Shown here piece after piece: positions 57,401 to 64,000 of a stretch of DNA of 64,000 bases. Position numbers and translations under genes: made by a program. Numbering within the stretch: the stretch's first letter is position 1; each line of letters opens with the position of its first letter. This DNA is from an uncultured Sulfitobacter sp. (GTDB taxonomy: Bacteria > Pseudomonadota > Alphaproteobacteria > Rhodobacterales > Rhodobacteraceae), in the NCBI RefSeq assembly GCF_947497275.1, contig NZ_CANMFS010000003.1:478399-542398 (forward strand). Direction: 5' to 3'. A model generated the notes under the pieces. The model saw nothing but the letters and a program-made list of their open reading frames with translations, was not told where the DNA came from and made no database searches.

Positions 57401-57511
57401 AGCACCTACGGGCGCTGGGGCTTTGCAGAATTGCGCAGCCTGCATGATTTCCGACCCGATCTCGATACCGCCATTGCCACTCTTATGACGCCCGCGCAGG
57501 AGCTTGCCTGA
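54449..57511 (+). CDS. type III-like restriction subunit, SF2 helicase-nuclease (BPTD_3080-like)
   Basis: A 1020-residue Res protein. Walker A is ATGAGKT (residues 185-191), motif II is DEAH (321-324), motif III is DLSATPFFL, and SRLICEQVIGRALRRL is motif VI. A C-terminal PD-(D/E)xK nuclease is visible: PD at 937-938 and EIK at 957-959. It should translocate and cut unmodified DNA together with the Mod protein. GTG 54449 follows GAGGG by six bases. Its stop overlaps the Mod ATG by one base. The first third is more A+T-rich than the rest, hinting at a mosaic origin. Confidence 0.88.
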   Translation: MSFFQRPVLNSPYCVPETHWELDGDGRPTDKVLSTRRTSELLTALPGTSSKSDLSQTKMLFDDDLSTETTDMSPSKIVNELRLELDAWRKQPNPAQWNVTPVTQRLLQHWRAIQSDETQTIRPFFCQLEAVEAAIWLAEVAPQAGRRGKRFLDRIKIANNFAVLPEDVAPEATMPDLMRIAFKLATGAGKTTVMAMLIAWQTLNSVRASNSRRFSRGFLIVAPGITIRDRLRVLMPNDPESYYVSRNLVPHEFLPEMNKAKIVISNYHAFKLRETFDAATGTRRALEGHGEALNTLETEGQMVQRVMGDLMNIKDVVVINDEAHHCYRERPLADLELLTGDDRKEADENSEAARLWISGLEALNRQQGVKVVYDLSATPFFLSGSGWLEGTLFPWVMTDFALMDAIECGIVKLPRVPVADNRADGEKVMYRKLWPAIRKKMPGGSRKTTTKYDPNKLPIELKVALDALYGHYEKTYQEWENAGVGIPPVFIVVCNNTTNSELVRDYIAGFTRTDDEGNETIERGHLELFRNYDDHDQRMERPRTILIDSAALEAGGDVDKSFREAHAAEIEAFRRERARRDTAAGEITDAEILREVMNTVGRKGRLGGQVRCVVSVSMLTEGWDANNVTHIMGLRAFGSRLICEQVIGRALRRLSYEADPETGLFPPEYADIMGIDGLNFGEPTVNPPQKPREVIHVHAVSPDRDHLEIVFPRVAGFRTDFPQERLDVDLDRMEPYVIDPEKVRAATEVQMSGIVGERHKLDLEHMKDERPSAIAYDIASYWIAEKRRDANKPVDLRLITKAKRIVLDFLKSDKLVCKGGTHPAQLKYWQLKDELCDLFEGLLLDQPDREPIIRAILDPFSPDGSTMNINFQTSKTSRHAPHPERSHLNWIITDSDWEASFAQMLDDHPDVAAYTKNHNLGFEVPYSREGESHNYSPDFLIRLKTPEGQPPVTLVVEIKGFRGHDVPLKTAAMRDKWVPSVNRLSTYGRWGFAELRSLHDFRPDLDTAIATLMTPAQELA

Positions 57512-60507
57512 TGTCCAACGACGAAAAGCCAATCGGCACGATCACTCACGACGAGACCCGCGCGAACATTCCCTCGGCCGAACTTGAAGCGGTGATGAGG
57601 CCGGACGACAAGGCACCGATCAGGACGGCGTGGGAGCGGCGCAATCGCGATCTGGACCCGCAGCTGATCTGGCGAGGCAAGGACCCGGATCAGGCAGAGC
57701 TGACCGTGGATGCGCCGCCGATCTATATGCAGGAGCAGGTTCACCCGAAGGCGCTGATCGACGATCTGCGTGCCGGACGGGAAAAAGCGGATGATCTGTT
57801 TGGCCACTTCGGGCTGGACGAGGAGGACCGAGAGGCGGAGGTGGAATTTTATCGCCATTCGCGCAAATGGTCGAACCGGATGATCCTTGGCGACGGTTTG
57901 CAGGTGATGGCATCACTGGCAGAGCGTGAGGGGCTGCGCGGTCAGGTGCAGGCGATCTATATCGACCCGCCCTATGGGATTAAGTTCCAGTCAAATTTTC
58001 AGTGGTCCACCACGTCACGCGACGTGAAAGATGGCAAACTGGACAACATGACTCGCGAGCCGGAGCAAGTGAAAGCCTTTCGGGACACATGGCGTGATGG
58101 AATCCATTCCTACATAACATATCTACGAGATCGACTGGTAGTCGCTCGGGAGATGCTGACTGAGAGCGGGTCTTGCTTCGTTCAGATCGGAGACGAGAAT
58201 GTCCATAGGGTTCGTGCCTTGATGGATGAGGTATTTGGCGAGGATAACTGCGTTGCGCAAATTACTTTGGCGAAGACCGCAGGAACTTCTACAGGAAGCC
58301 TGCCTCTCGTAGCCGATTACATACTTTGGTATGCTAAGAAACGCGAGACGATGAAATGGCGTGGCTTATTGCGCGATAAGCAGGTCGCTGGTGCGTCTGG
58401 CGACTACAAGATGTTTAGAGGAGTAAGCGGGGGGATCACTAAGGCCGAAGAGCCAGACACTTTGGACAAGATTGCACTGGACAACACAGTTTCTCAACGG
58501 CCTCCTCAGGGAGCAGATCTTCGAGAATTCCTTGAGCAAGGAATAAGGGCAAAGCCGGGTCCCGGAACATTCAAAACAGATAAGATTGGGCTAACCAGAC
58601 TTTCCAAAGCGTCTCGGTTATTTCCAAGAACGAATTCGATAAGATATGTGCGTTGCCATCTCGACTATCCTGTTTTGCCCATCAACAATATTTGGATCGA
58701 CATTCGTTGGGGTTTCGATGCATCGCAAAAGCGTTATGTAGTTGAGACACATCGCGGTGTTATCGAACGTTGCCTCCTCATGACCACCGATCCTGGAGAC
58801 ATAGTTCTCGATCCCACATGCGGATCAGGCACCACAGCACATGTAGCCGAGCAGTGGGGTCGCCGCTGGATTACTATCGACACCTCTCGTGTCGCACTTG
58901 CCCTTGCGCGCGCGCGGGTCATGGGCGCAAAATATCCGTGGTATTTACTGTCAGACAGCGATGAGGGGATTAAAAAAACCGCCGAGGTCACACGAGAAGC
59001 ACCCTCAACCCATGCCACGCACAATGACATCCGCCATGGCTTTGTCTATGAACGTGTGCCGCACATCATGCTCAGTAGTATTGCGCGAAACAGCGAGATC
59101 GACGTGATCTGGGACAAGCTGCAACCCGCAGTTGAGGCTGCCCGCGCTGCCCTCAACGCTGCTCTGTTAGGCCACGCCGAACCTTTCCCCATCGACACCG
59201 GCGGCCGCGCGGGGCAAGAGATCGACTTTAACGCCACCGGCACAGTCACCATGCCCAGCGGCGAAGACGCCCCCGCCAACGGCTTCATGGAATGGGAAAT
59301 CCCCCGCACGCCCGGAACGCCATGGCCCGCCGAGCATCGCAAATTGCTCGACACCGCAAGAAAAGCCTCTAAACCCGGCGCACCCACCGCCGCCGCAAAA
59401 CGCGCCTTGGCACAGCTAAACCACCTGCGCAGCGCCAAGTTCACCCATGACGATCTGCCCGACGATCCGCGCCTACCATGGCCCGACGCAGCCGTGGCCG
59501 CACTGGAGGCTTTCTCGAAAGCACGCATCGCACGCCAAACGGAGATCGACGCGAGTATCGCCGCCAAGGCTGATCACGAATACCTCTATGACAAGCCCTA
59601 CGAGGACAAGAAACGCGTCCGCGTCGCAGGGCCGTTCACAGTTGAATCCCTTTCGCCCCACCGCACACAAGCCGTGGATGAACATGGCGAACTGATCGAC
59701 GAGATCGACGCCTCCCGCGGCAGACGCCCCGCATCTGAAATGGAGGCCGAGAATTATTATAAGGCGATCATGGAAAACCTCGCGAAAGCCGGGGTGCATC
59801 AGCAAGACAAGAAAGACGCGATCCGCTTTGACACCCTCACCGCATGGGACGGCCAATGGATCGCCGCCGAGGGTCAGTATATGGAAGGTGACACCCCCCG
59901 TCGGGCCGGTGTATTCATCGGCCCCGAGTACGGCACCGTCAGCCGCGCCGATCTGGTCGACGCCGCCCGCGAGGCCGCCGACGGCGGATTCGACATCGTC
60001 ATCGCCTGTGCCTTCAACTTCGAGGCCCATGCGCAAGAATTCCACCGCCTTGGTCGCATCCCGATCCTGCACGCCCGTATGAACGCAGATTTGCACATGG
60101 CTGGGGATTTGAAAGCCGGCGGCGGCAACCTGTTCGTCGTCTTCGGTGAGCCGGATATCGAGTTGATCGAAGAAGGCGACCGCCTGCGGGTTGAACTGAA
60201 AGGCGTGGACATCTTCCGTCCGCAAACCGGCGAAGTGGAAAGCAGCGACGCAGACGATATCGCCTGCTGGTTCATTGACACAGACTACTCCGGCGAAAGC
60301 TTCTTTGTGCGCCAAGCATACTTCCCTGGGGCTGACGTCCCCTACAAGCAGCTACGCGCGACCCTAAAGGGGGAGATCGACGAAGAAGCCTGGGATAGCC
60401 TGAAGCGCACGACGTCGCGCTCCTTCGCAAAGCCGAAATCCGGTCGCATTGCTGTCAAAGTGATAAACCACCTTGGGGATGAAGTGATGAAAGTGATTGG
60501 AGTTTGA
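57511..60507 (+). CDS. type III-like DNA methyltransferase (beta-class Mod)
   Basis: A 998-residue site-specific DNA methyltransferase. Catalytic motif IV is DPPYG (residues 152-156) and SAM motif I is DPTCGSG (434-440); this order (IV, recognition region, I) is that of beta-class enzymes such as type III Mod. The C-terminal 450 residues, longer than in classical Mod, include DKPYEDKKRVRVAGPF and an alpha/beta region (GVFIGPEYGTVSRADLVDAA) of unknown role. Bases about 57990-58965, covering the recognition region, are clearly more A+T-rich than both ends. Coupled to Res by TGATG overlap; the next gene starts one base after its stop. Confidence 0.88.
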   Translation: MSNDEKPIGTITHDETRANIPSAELEAVMRPDDKAPIRTAWERRNRDLDPQLIWRGKDPDQAELTVDAPPIYMQEQVHPKALIDDLRAGREKADDLFGHFGLDEEDREAEVEFYRHSRKWSNRMILGDGLQVMASLAEREGLRGQVQAIYIDPPYGIKFQSNFQWSTTSRDVKDGKLDNMTREPEQVKAFRDTWRDGIHSYITYLRDRLVVAREMLTESGSCFVQIGDENVHRVRALMDEVFGEDNCVAQITLAKTAGTSTGSLPLVADYILWYAKKRETMKWRGLLRDKQVAGASGDYKMFRGVSGGITKAEEPDTLDKIALDNTVSQRPPQGADLREFLEQGIRAKPGPGTFKTDKIGLTRLSKASRLFPRTNSIRYVRCHLDYPVLPINNIWIDIRWGFDASQKRYVVETHRGVIERCLLMTTDPGDIVLDPTCGSGTTAHVAEQWGRRWITIDTSRVALALARARVMGAKYPWYLLSDSDEGIKKTAEVTREAPSTHATHNDIRHGFVYERVPHIMLSSIARNSEIDVIWDKLQPAVEAARAALNAALLGHAEPFPIDTGGRAGQEIDFNATGTVTMPSGEDAPANGFMEWEIPRTPGTPWPAEHRKLLDTARKASKPGAPTAAAKRALAQLNHLRSAKFTHDDLPDDPRLPWPDAAVAALEAFSKARIARQTEIDASIAAKADHEYLYDKPYEDKKRVRVAGPFTVESLSPHRTQAVDEHGELIDEIDASRGRRPASEMEAENYYKAIMENLAKAGVHQQDKKDAIRFDTLTAWDGQWIAAEGQYMEGDTPRRAGVFIGPEYGTVSRADLVDAAREAADGGFDIVIACAFNFEAHAQEFHRLGRIPILHARMNADLHMAGDLKAGGGNLFVVFGEPDIELIEEGDRLRVELKGVDIFRPQTGEVESSDADDIACWFIDTDYSGESFFVRQAYFPGADVPYKQLRATLKGEIDEEAWDSLKRTTSRSFAKPKSGRIAVKVINHLGDEVMKVIGV

Positions 60508-60508
60508 A

Positions 60509-60979
60509 ATGAATAATGTCACGCTTCCAACCTTGCTTGTTCCCATTCCCGAAGAACATTTGAAATCCGGTCTCGAAATTTGCGGCAGGGAAGGTAAGAT
60601 TGCATTTGGATCGCGGGCCTTTCAGGTTTTCGAGCAGGCCGACACGTTACGGAATGAGGTTGAACTTGATGTGTTCATTTATCCTTCGTGGGGTTCGAAG
60701 TTTGGCCCACCTAAAGCCCGCTGGCATGGAACATACATTGGTCATGTTCACTCGATCGGTGGAGCCCATCCCGCTGGAATGCAGTTTCGGCCTCCAACAA
60801 CCGCAGAAAATCCGTCTGATAATGCAGGGCATTGGGCCATTTTTTACGAACTCAAGAACCTCGTAGAGCTTTCCAACCAAGATTCATTGGCGATGAACCG
60901 CTTCCGGGGCTTTGGTAAACAGAAGAAATATGTGTCTAACTTTGTGCCTGAAGGGCCACTTTTGGTAGATGTAATGTGA
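60509..60979 (+). CDS. hypothetical protein of the restriction operon (156 aa)
   Basis: No recognised family. ATG 60509 is preferred over the in-frame TTG 60497 because GGAG stands at 60499-60502. Visible are a mixed alpha/beta composition, VFIYPSWGSKFGPP, and the His/Trp-rich RWHGTYIGHVHSIGGAHPAG, which could be a metal or ligand site (guess). There is no signal peptide or membrane segment. It is tightly packed between Mod and the helicase gene: it starts one base after the Mod stop and overlaps the helicase start by four, so it is almost certainly a component or regulator of this system. Confidence 0.75.
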   Translation: MNNVTLPTLLVPIPEEHLKSGLEICGREGKIAFGSRAFQVFEQADTLRNEVELDVFIYPSWGSKFGPPKARWHGTYIGHVHSIGGAHPAGMQFRPPTTAENPSDNAGHWAIFYELKNLVELSNQDSLAMNRFRGFGKQKKYVSNFVPEGPLLVDVM

Positions 60980-62988
60980 CAGTCCTTATCGCATCCAGCT
61001 TTACCAAGTCTCTTGACCGGCTCACAGGCCAAGAGCAGTCGCAAGTCAAAATCACCGCTTTCGACATCCAGCAGAACCCCGAAGGTAAAGGTTTGTCGCT
61101 CCACCGGATTGATCGTTGTCGAGATCCGGGATTTTGGTCAGCTCGCGTATCGCGTGATATCCGGATTGTCCTTCACAAACGCGGAAGCGACACGCTCCTC
61201 GCTTATGTAGCACATCATGACGATGCATACGATTGGGCTGAACGACGTAGGCTCGATACGCACCCTCGAACGGGTGCAGCACAGATCGTAGAAATCCGTG
61301 AGTCCATCGAACAGGTTGTCGTTCAGCATTACATTCAAGAAGCTGTTCGGAAGCCACTTCTTTTCGAGTATGAAACTGATGATACCCTGCTGAGCTGGGG
61401 TATTCCGGAGGACTGGATCGGCACGGTCAGACAATCAACAGAGGACACCGTTCTCGATATCGCAAGCCATCTTCCCGAGGAGGCCCAGCAAGCACTGCTG
61501 TGTGCCGCAGTGGGCGAGAAACCCGAAATTCGGGTCGAGCCAGCGTCTAACCCATATGCACATCCAGATGCACAGCGACGCTTTCGCATTATCGGAGATG
61601 AGGCCGAGTTGGCTGCTGCTCTTGACGCGCCATGGGATGATTGGGCAGTGTTCTTGCACCCTGCCCAACAGGAATTCGTCGATCGAAACTTCAATGGGCC
61701 AGCCCGCGTAATCGGGTCTGCTGGTACGGGCAAAACCGTAGTTGCATTGCACCGTGCGGTCCGACTTGCAGCCGAAGATACGGATGCGAAGGTACTTCTG
61801 ACCACGTTCAATGAGAACCTATCAGATGCGCTGGTTGAGAAACTTGATCGTCTGACGTCAAATCTCCCTGGCGTGCGGAACCGGATCACGGTTGCTCCCC
61901 TGACCGTTGTTGCTCGCGATCTCGCAGCAGATCACCTTGGCGTCGTTGACGTCGCGACAGATTCTGAAATTAACGCACTACTTGAGGACGCCAGAAAGGC
62001 GGCTGGTGTTCGGTTTGACAAGGAGTTCTTGAAGGACGAATGGCGGCTGGTAATTGACGCATGGAACGTTACCGACCCGGCAACCTATCGCAACCTGCCA
62101 CGATTGGGTCGGAAGGTAAGGATGGCGGCATCAAAGCGGGACGAGATGTGGAATGTTTTTGAACATACACGTCATGGGCTTTCGGAAAGAAAGAAAGAAA
62201 CCGAAGCGGACGTCCTATATCGCCTAATTAGAAACATCCAAGACAGCGTTTTCTCTCATGTCGTTGTAGATGAAGCTCAGGATATTTCTGTGCCGGAACT
62301 CCATCTTTTGGCTAAGTTGGTAGGCGACCGCCCTAATGGGTTGTTCTTCGCCGGCGACATAGGACAGAGAATTTTTCGTGCAGCCTTTCCCTGGAAGTCT
62401 GCCGGGGTAGACATTCAAGGGCGTTCAAGGAGTCTGAAAGTCAATTATCGTACGTCACATCAAATTCGCCGGCAATCAGACTTACTTTTGCCACCACGCC
62501 TATTAGAAGCCGATGGCGGTGATGAGCGCAGGCTTGGTGTCTCATCTGTTTTTAACGGACCGTCTCCACAAATCGAAATTTTCAATAATTCGGAAGATGA
62601 GGTTTCAGCAGTCGCAACATGGATCAAGACCTGTCTTTCTGACGGTTTCGCACCCAATACGATTGCGGTCCTTGTGAGATCTGATGCCGAAATTCATAGA
62701 GCAAGAGAAGCGATCCAATGCGCAGGTGATTCTGGCGTGCAATTGGTCTTGATGCATGATGCGAAAGGGCAAGAGTATCGTGCTGTCAGTGTGATGGCCT
62801 GCGATGCTGACGTAATTCCAAGTGAGAAACGCCTCTTACTCGCGATTGATGAACGGGCCCATAGAGAAGTCTATGACACAGAACGGCACCTACTATATGT
62901 CGCCGCCACGCGCGCACGTGAACGTTTGTGGCTATCTGCCTGCGATCCCGCATCTGAGTTCCTTGATGATCTCTCGATGAGGCAATGA
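60976..62988 (+). CDS. UvrD-like SF1 helicase with RelE/ParE-like N-terminal domain
   Basis: A 670-residue protein starting at GTG 60976, which overlaps the previous stop by four bases. Residues about 1-95 resemble a RelE/ParE toxin fold: KSLDRLTGQEQSQVK, then GLSLHRIDRCRDPGFWSARV, then RIVLHKRGSDTLLAYVAHHDDAY with AER following (quoted in parts). A linker leads to a superfamily 1 helicase: GSAGTGKT (about 247-254), DEAQD (about 431-435), LKVNYRTSHQIRR and the C-terminal LLYVAATRARERLWL. It is the last gene of the Res-Mod operon. Whether the toxin-like part cuts RNA or only mediates contacts is unknown. Confidence 0.82.
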   Translation: MTVLIASSFTKSLDRLTGQEQSQVKITAFDIQQNPEGKGLSLHRIDRCRDPGFWSARVSRDIRIVLHKRGSDTLLAYVAHHDDAYDWAERRRLDTHPRTGAAQIVEIRESIEQVVVQHYIQEAVRKPLLFEYETDDTLLSWGIPEDWIGTVRQSTEDTVLDIASHLPEEAQQALLCAAVGEKPEIRVEPASNPYAHPDAQRRFRIIGDEAELAAALDAPWDDWAVFLHPAQQEFVDRNFNGPARVIGSAGTGKTVVALHRAVRLAAEDTDAKVLLTTFNENLSDALVEKLDRLTSNLPGVRNRITVAPLTVVARDLAADHLGVVDVATDSEINALLEDARKAAGVRFDKEFLKDEWRLVIDAWNVTDPATYRNLPRLGRKVRMAASKRDEMWNVFEHTRHGLSERKKETEADVLYRLIRNIQDSVFSHVVVDEAQDISVPELHLLAKLVGDRPNGLFFAGDIGQRIFRAAFPWKSAGVDIQGRSRSLKVNYRTSHQIRRQSDLLLPPRLLEADGGDERRLGVSSVFNGPSPQIEIFNNSEDEVSAVATWIKTCLSDGFAPNTIAVLVRSDAEIHRAREAIQCAGDSGVQLVLMHDAKGQEYRAVSVMACDADVIPSEKRLLLAIDERAHREVYDTERHLLYVAATRARERLWLSACDPASEFLDDLSMRQ

Positions 62989-64000
62989 AGTCTCACCAAG
63001 AAGGACTATAGGCACCACAAATTTTTGATCAGAGCGCTCAGGAAAGCCAGATTATTCAGATAGTGAGAACGCTGAACGCTTCGGTCGCCGCTTGAAATGC
63101 GCCGACACCTAATGACTGAATACGCTCAGATATGTTGCGCAACAGCTACCAAAGGGCTGTTGATCTCCGATGAGCGGCACTAAACTGGGACAGGTCCAGA
63201 TCGCTGTTTCAGGCTTTTTTCTTTCCGGAACATCTCGGGTATTTGACGCAGCCCAGAAATTTCCCATAGCCAATAGGGATACCCTGACGAAATCTCCCGG
63301 GTTTCTCGACATTTTCGCTGCGGCAATTAGCAATCTCTATGTTTTCCAACTTTCTTGCCGGGGTTTAATCGGCTGACAGATCTTCTCTGCGTCCAGAGAA
63401 AACCTATCGTTCGAAATGGCGTGATCGATCACGATGTTGACGAGTCTTCCTCTCGTCGCTCCCAGCCCCGAAAATGGGACCAGGCGTTCTCAATGGCCCC
63501 GAAGGGCAGTCTGTGCTTGGCCGCCAGTTGGCGCATCAAAACCAAATCTACTCCTGATGTGCACATCAGAAGTCCGTCTGATCTCGACATACGTGACGCG
63601 TCATGCCCCGCACAAAAATAAGATGAGGTTCTTTGCAGCCACCGCAAAACAATATTTGAAAAATTCTTCGTTCGCTTCTGCCAATGCACCAAATATCGCG
63701 CAACTTTGGCCCACGGATTTCGATAGGCATGTGTCTCGCATTTGTTGGGGCGTGGCTACAATCATGCTCCTTATTTTCCTATTCATGGACCAACCATCAC
63801 TGAAGATCTAAGGGTTAAAGGGTGGCCAGCCGGAGGACCGCTCGCTCTCTGACCAGAGAAATAAGTCTGCAAAGCTGCCTCGGCAAACGCTTTATCGCCG
63901 TTGTGGGCCAAGCAATAAAAATCCGGTATTATGGAGCAAACTCACCAAATAAGGTTAGATATTCATTCTACCTTTATTTCAAGGTCCAACGCCGCAAGGC
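62989..64000. other. 1-kb stretch after the restriction operon with no supported gene
   Basis: Only short frames without ribosome sites or motifs are present. Opposed frames at 63429-63811 were considered; the plus-strand one ends in a hydrophobic stretch, but neither is convincing. It may hold decayed mobile-element sequence. Composition is lower in G+C than the core block. The island continues past the right edge. Confidence 0.4.

Noticed and set aside
1988..62988. Gabija system (OLD nuclease plus UvrD helicase)
   Set aside because: The two genes are about 57 kb apart in different islands and operons; the helicase belongs to the Res-Mod operon and carries a different N-terminal domain.
63429..63811. 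Two opposed frames of 87 and 125 codons near the right edge
   Set aside because: They overlap each other, lack ribosome sites and recognised motifs, so neither can be supported.
1..64000. CRISPR array
   Set aside because: No regularly spaced direct repeats of 24-40 bases and no cas-like genes were seen on either strand.

Overview
The window (about 62-65% G+C in most genes) looks like the chromosome of a marine alphaproteobacterium of the Rhodobacterales (Roseobacter group). Pointers are an adenosylcobalamin-dependent ribonucleotide reductase (NrdJ), a short HisG with a HisZ subunit, a DUF1489 protein, an xdhABC operon joined to a BMP-type nucleoside/purine importer, and a GcvT-type FAD oxidoreductase. 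This is inferred from gene families; no rRNA or other marker allows a species call.

Layout. (1) Bases 1 to about 14,750 are accessory DNA: a TnsA-like endonuclease running off the left edge, a frameshifted DUF3883 remnant, an OLD-family nuclease, a GmrSD-type (DUF262/DUF1524) nuclease, a tight three-gene cassette of MmeI-like methyltransferase, SF2 helicase and GIY-YIG nuclease, then gene-poor DNA and three small genes of unknown function. (2) Bases about 15,000-50,473 are a core block: nrdJ, DUF1489, hisS-hisZ-hisG, slyX, a lipoprotein, dnaE, xdhABC with the purine/nucleoside ABC importer, GST, an overlapping AKR/FAD-oxidoreductase/DUF938/GH25 operon, a minus-strand group (GcvT-type dehydrogenase, FAD-linked D-lactate-type dehydrogenase, gamma-glutamyltransferase, 2-hydroxyacid dehydrogenase), an SH3 protein, an MDR reductase, a BON-MscS channel and tRNA-Gln(UUG). 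(3) From 50,474 to the right edge is a second island that begins with a tyrosine recombinase directly after tRNA-Gln. It carries an XRE regulator, an unknown protein and a type III-like restriction operon: Res, Mod, a small unknown protein, and a UvrD-like helicase with a RelE/ParE-like N-terminus.

How the genes work together. The core block handles dNTP supply, histidine synthesis, DNA replication and purine uptake plus oxidation. The flanks are defence-rich: five distinct nuclease or restriction modules, counting the remnant, lie within about 27 kb. The two candidates for poorly described systems are the methyltransferase/helicase/GIY-YIG cassette (6243-12237) and the four-gene Res/Mod/unknown/toxin-like-helicase operon (54449-62988). 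In both methyltransferase genes the likely target-recognition region is visibly more A+T-rich than the rest of the gene, which suggests exchange of specificity domains.

Limits: all family calls come from reading motifs by eye. No database search, structure prediction or composition scan was run, apart from a few hand-counted lines.
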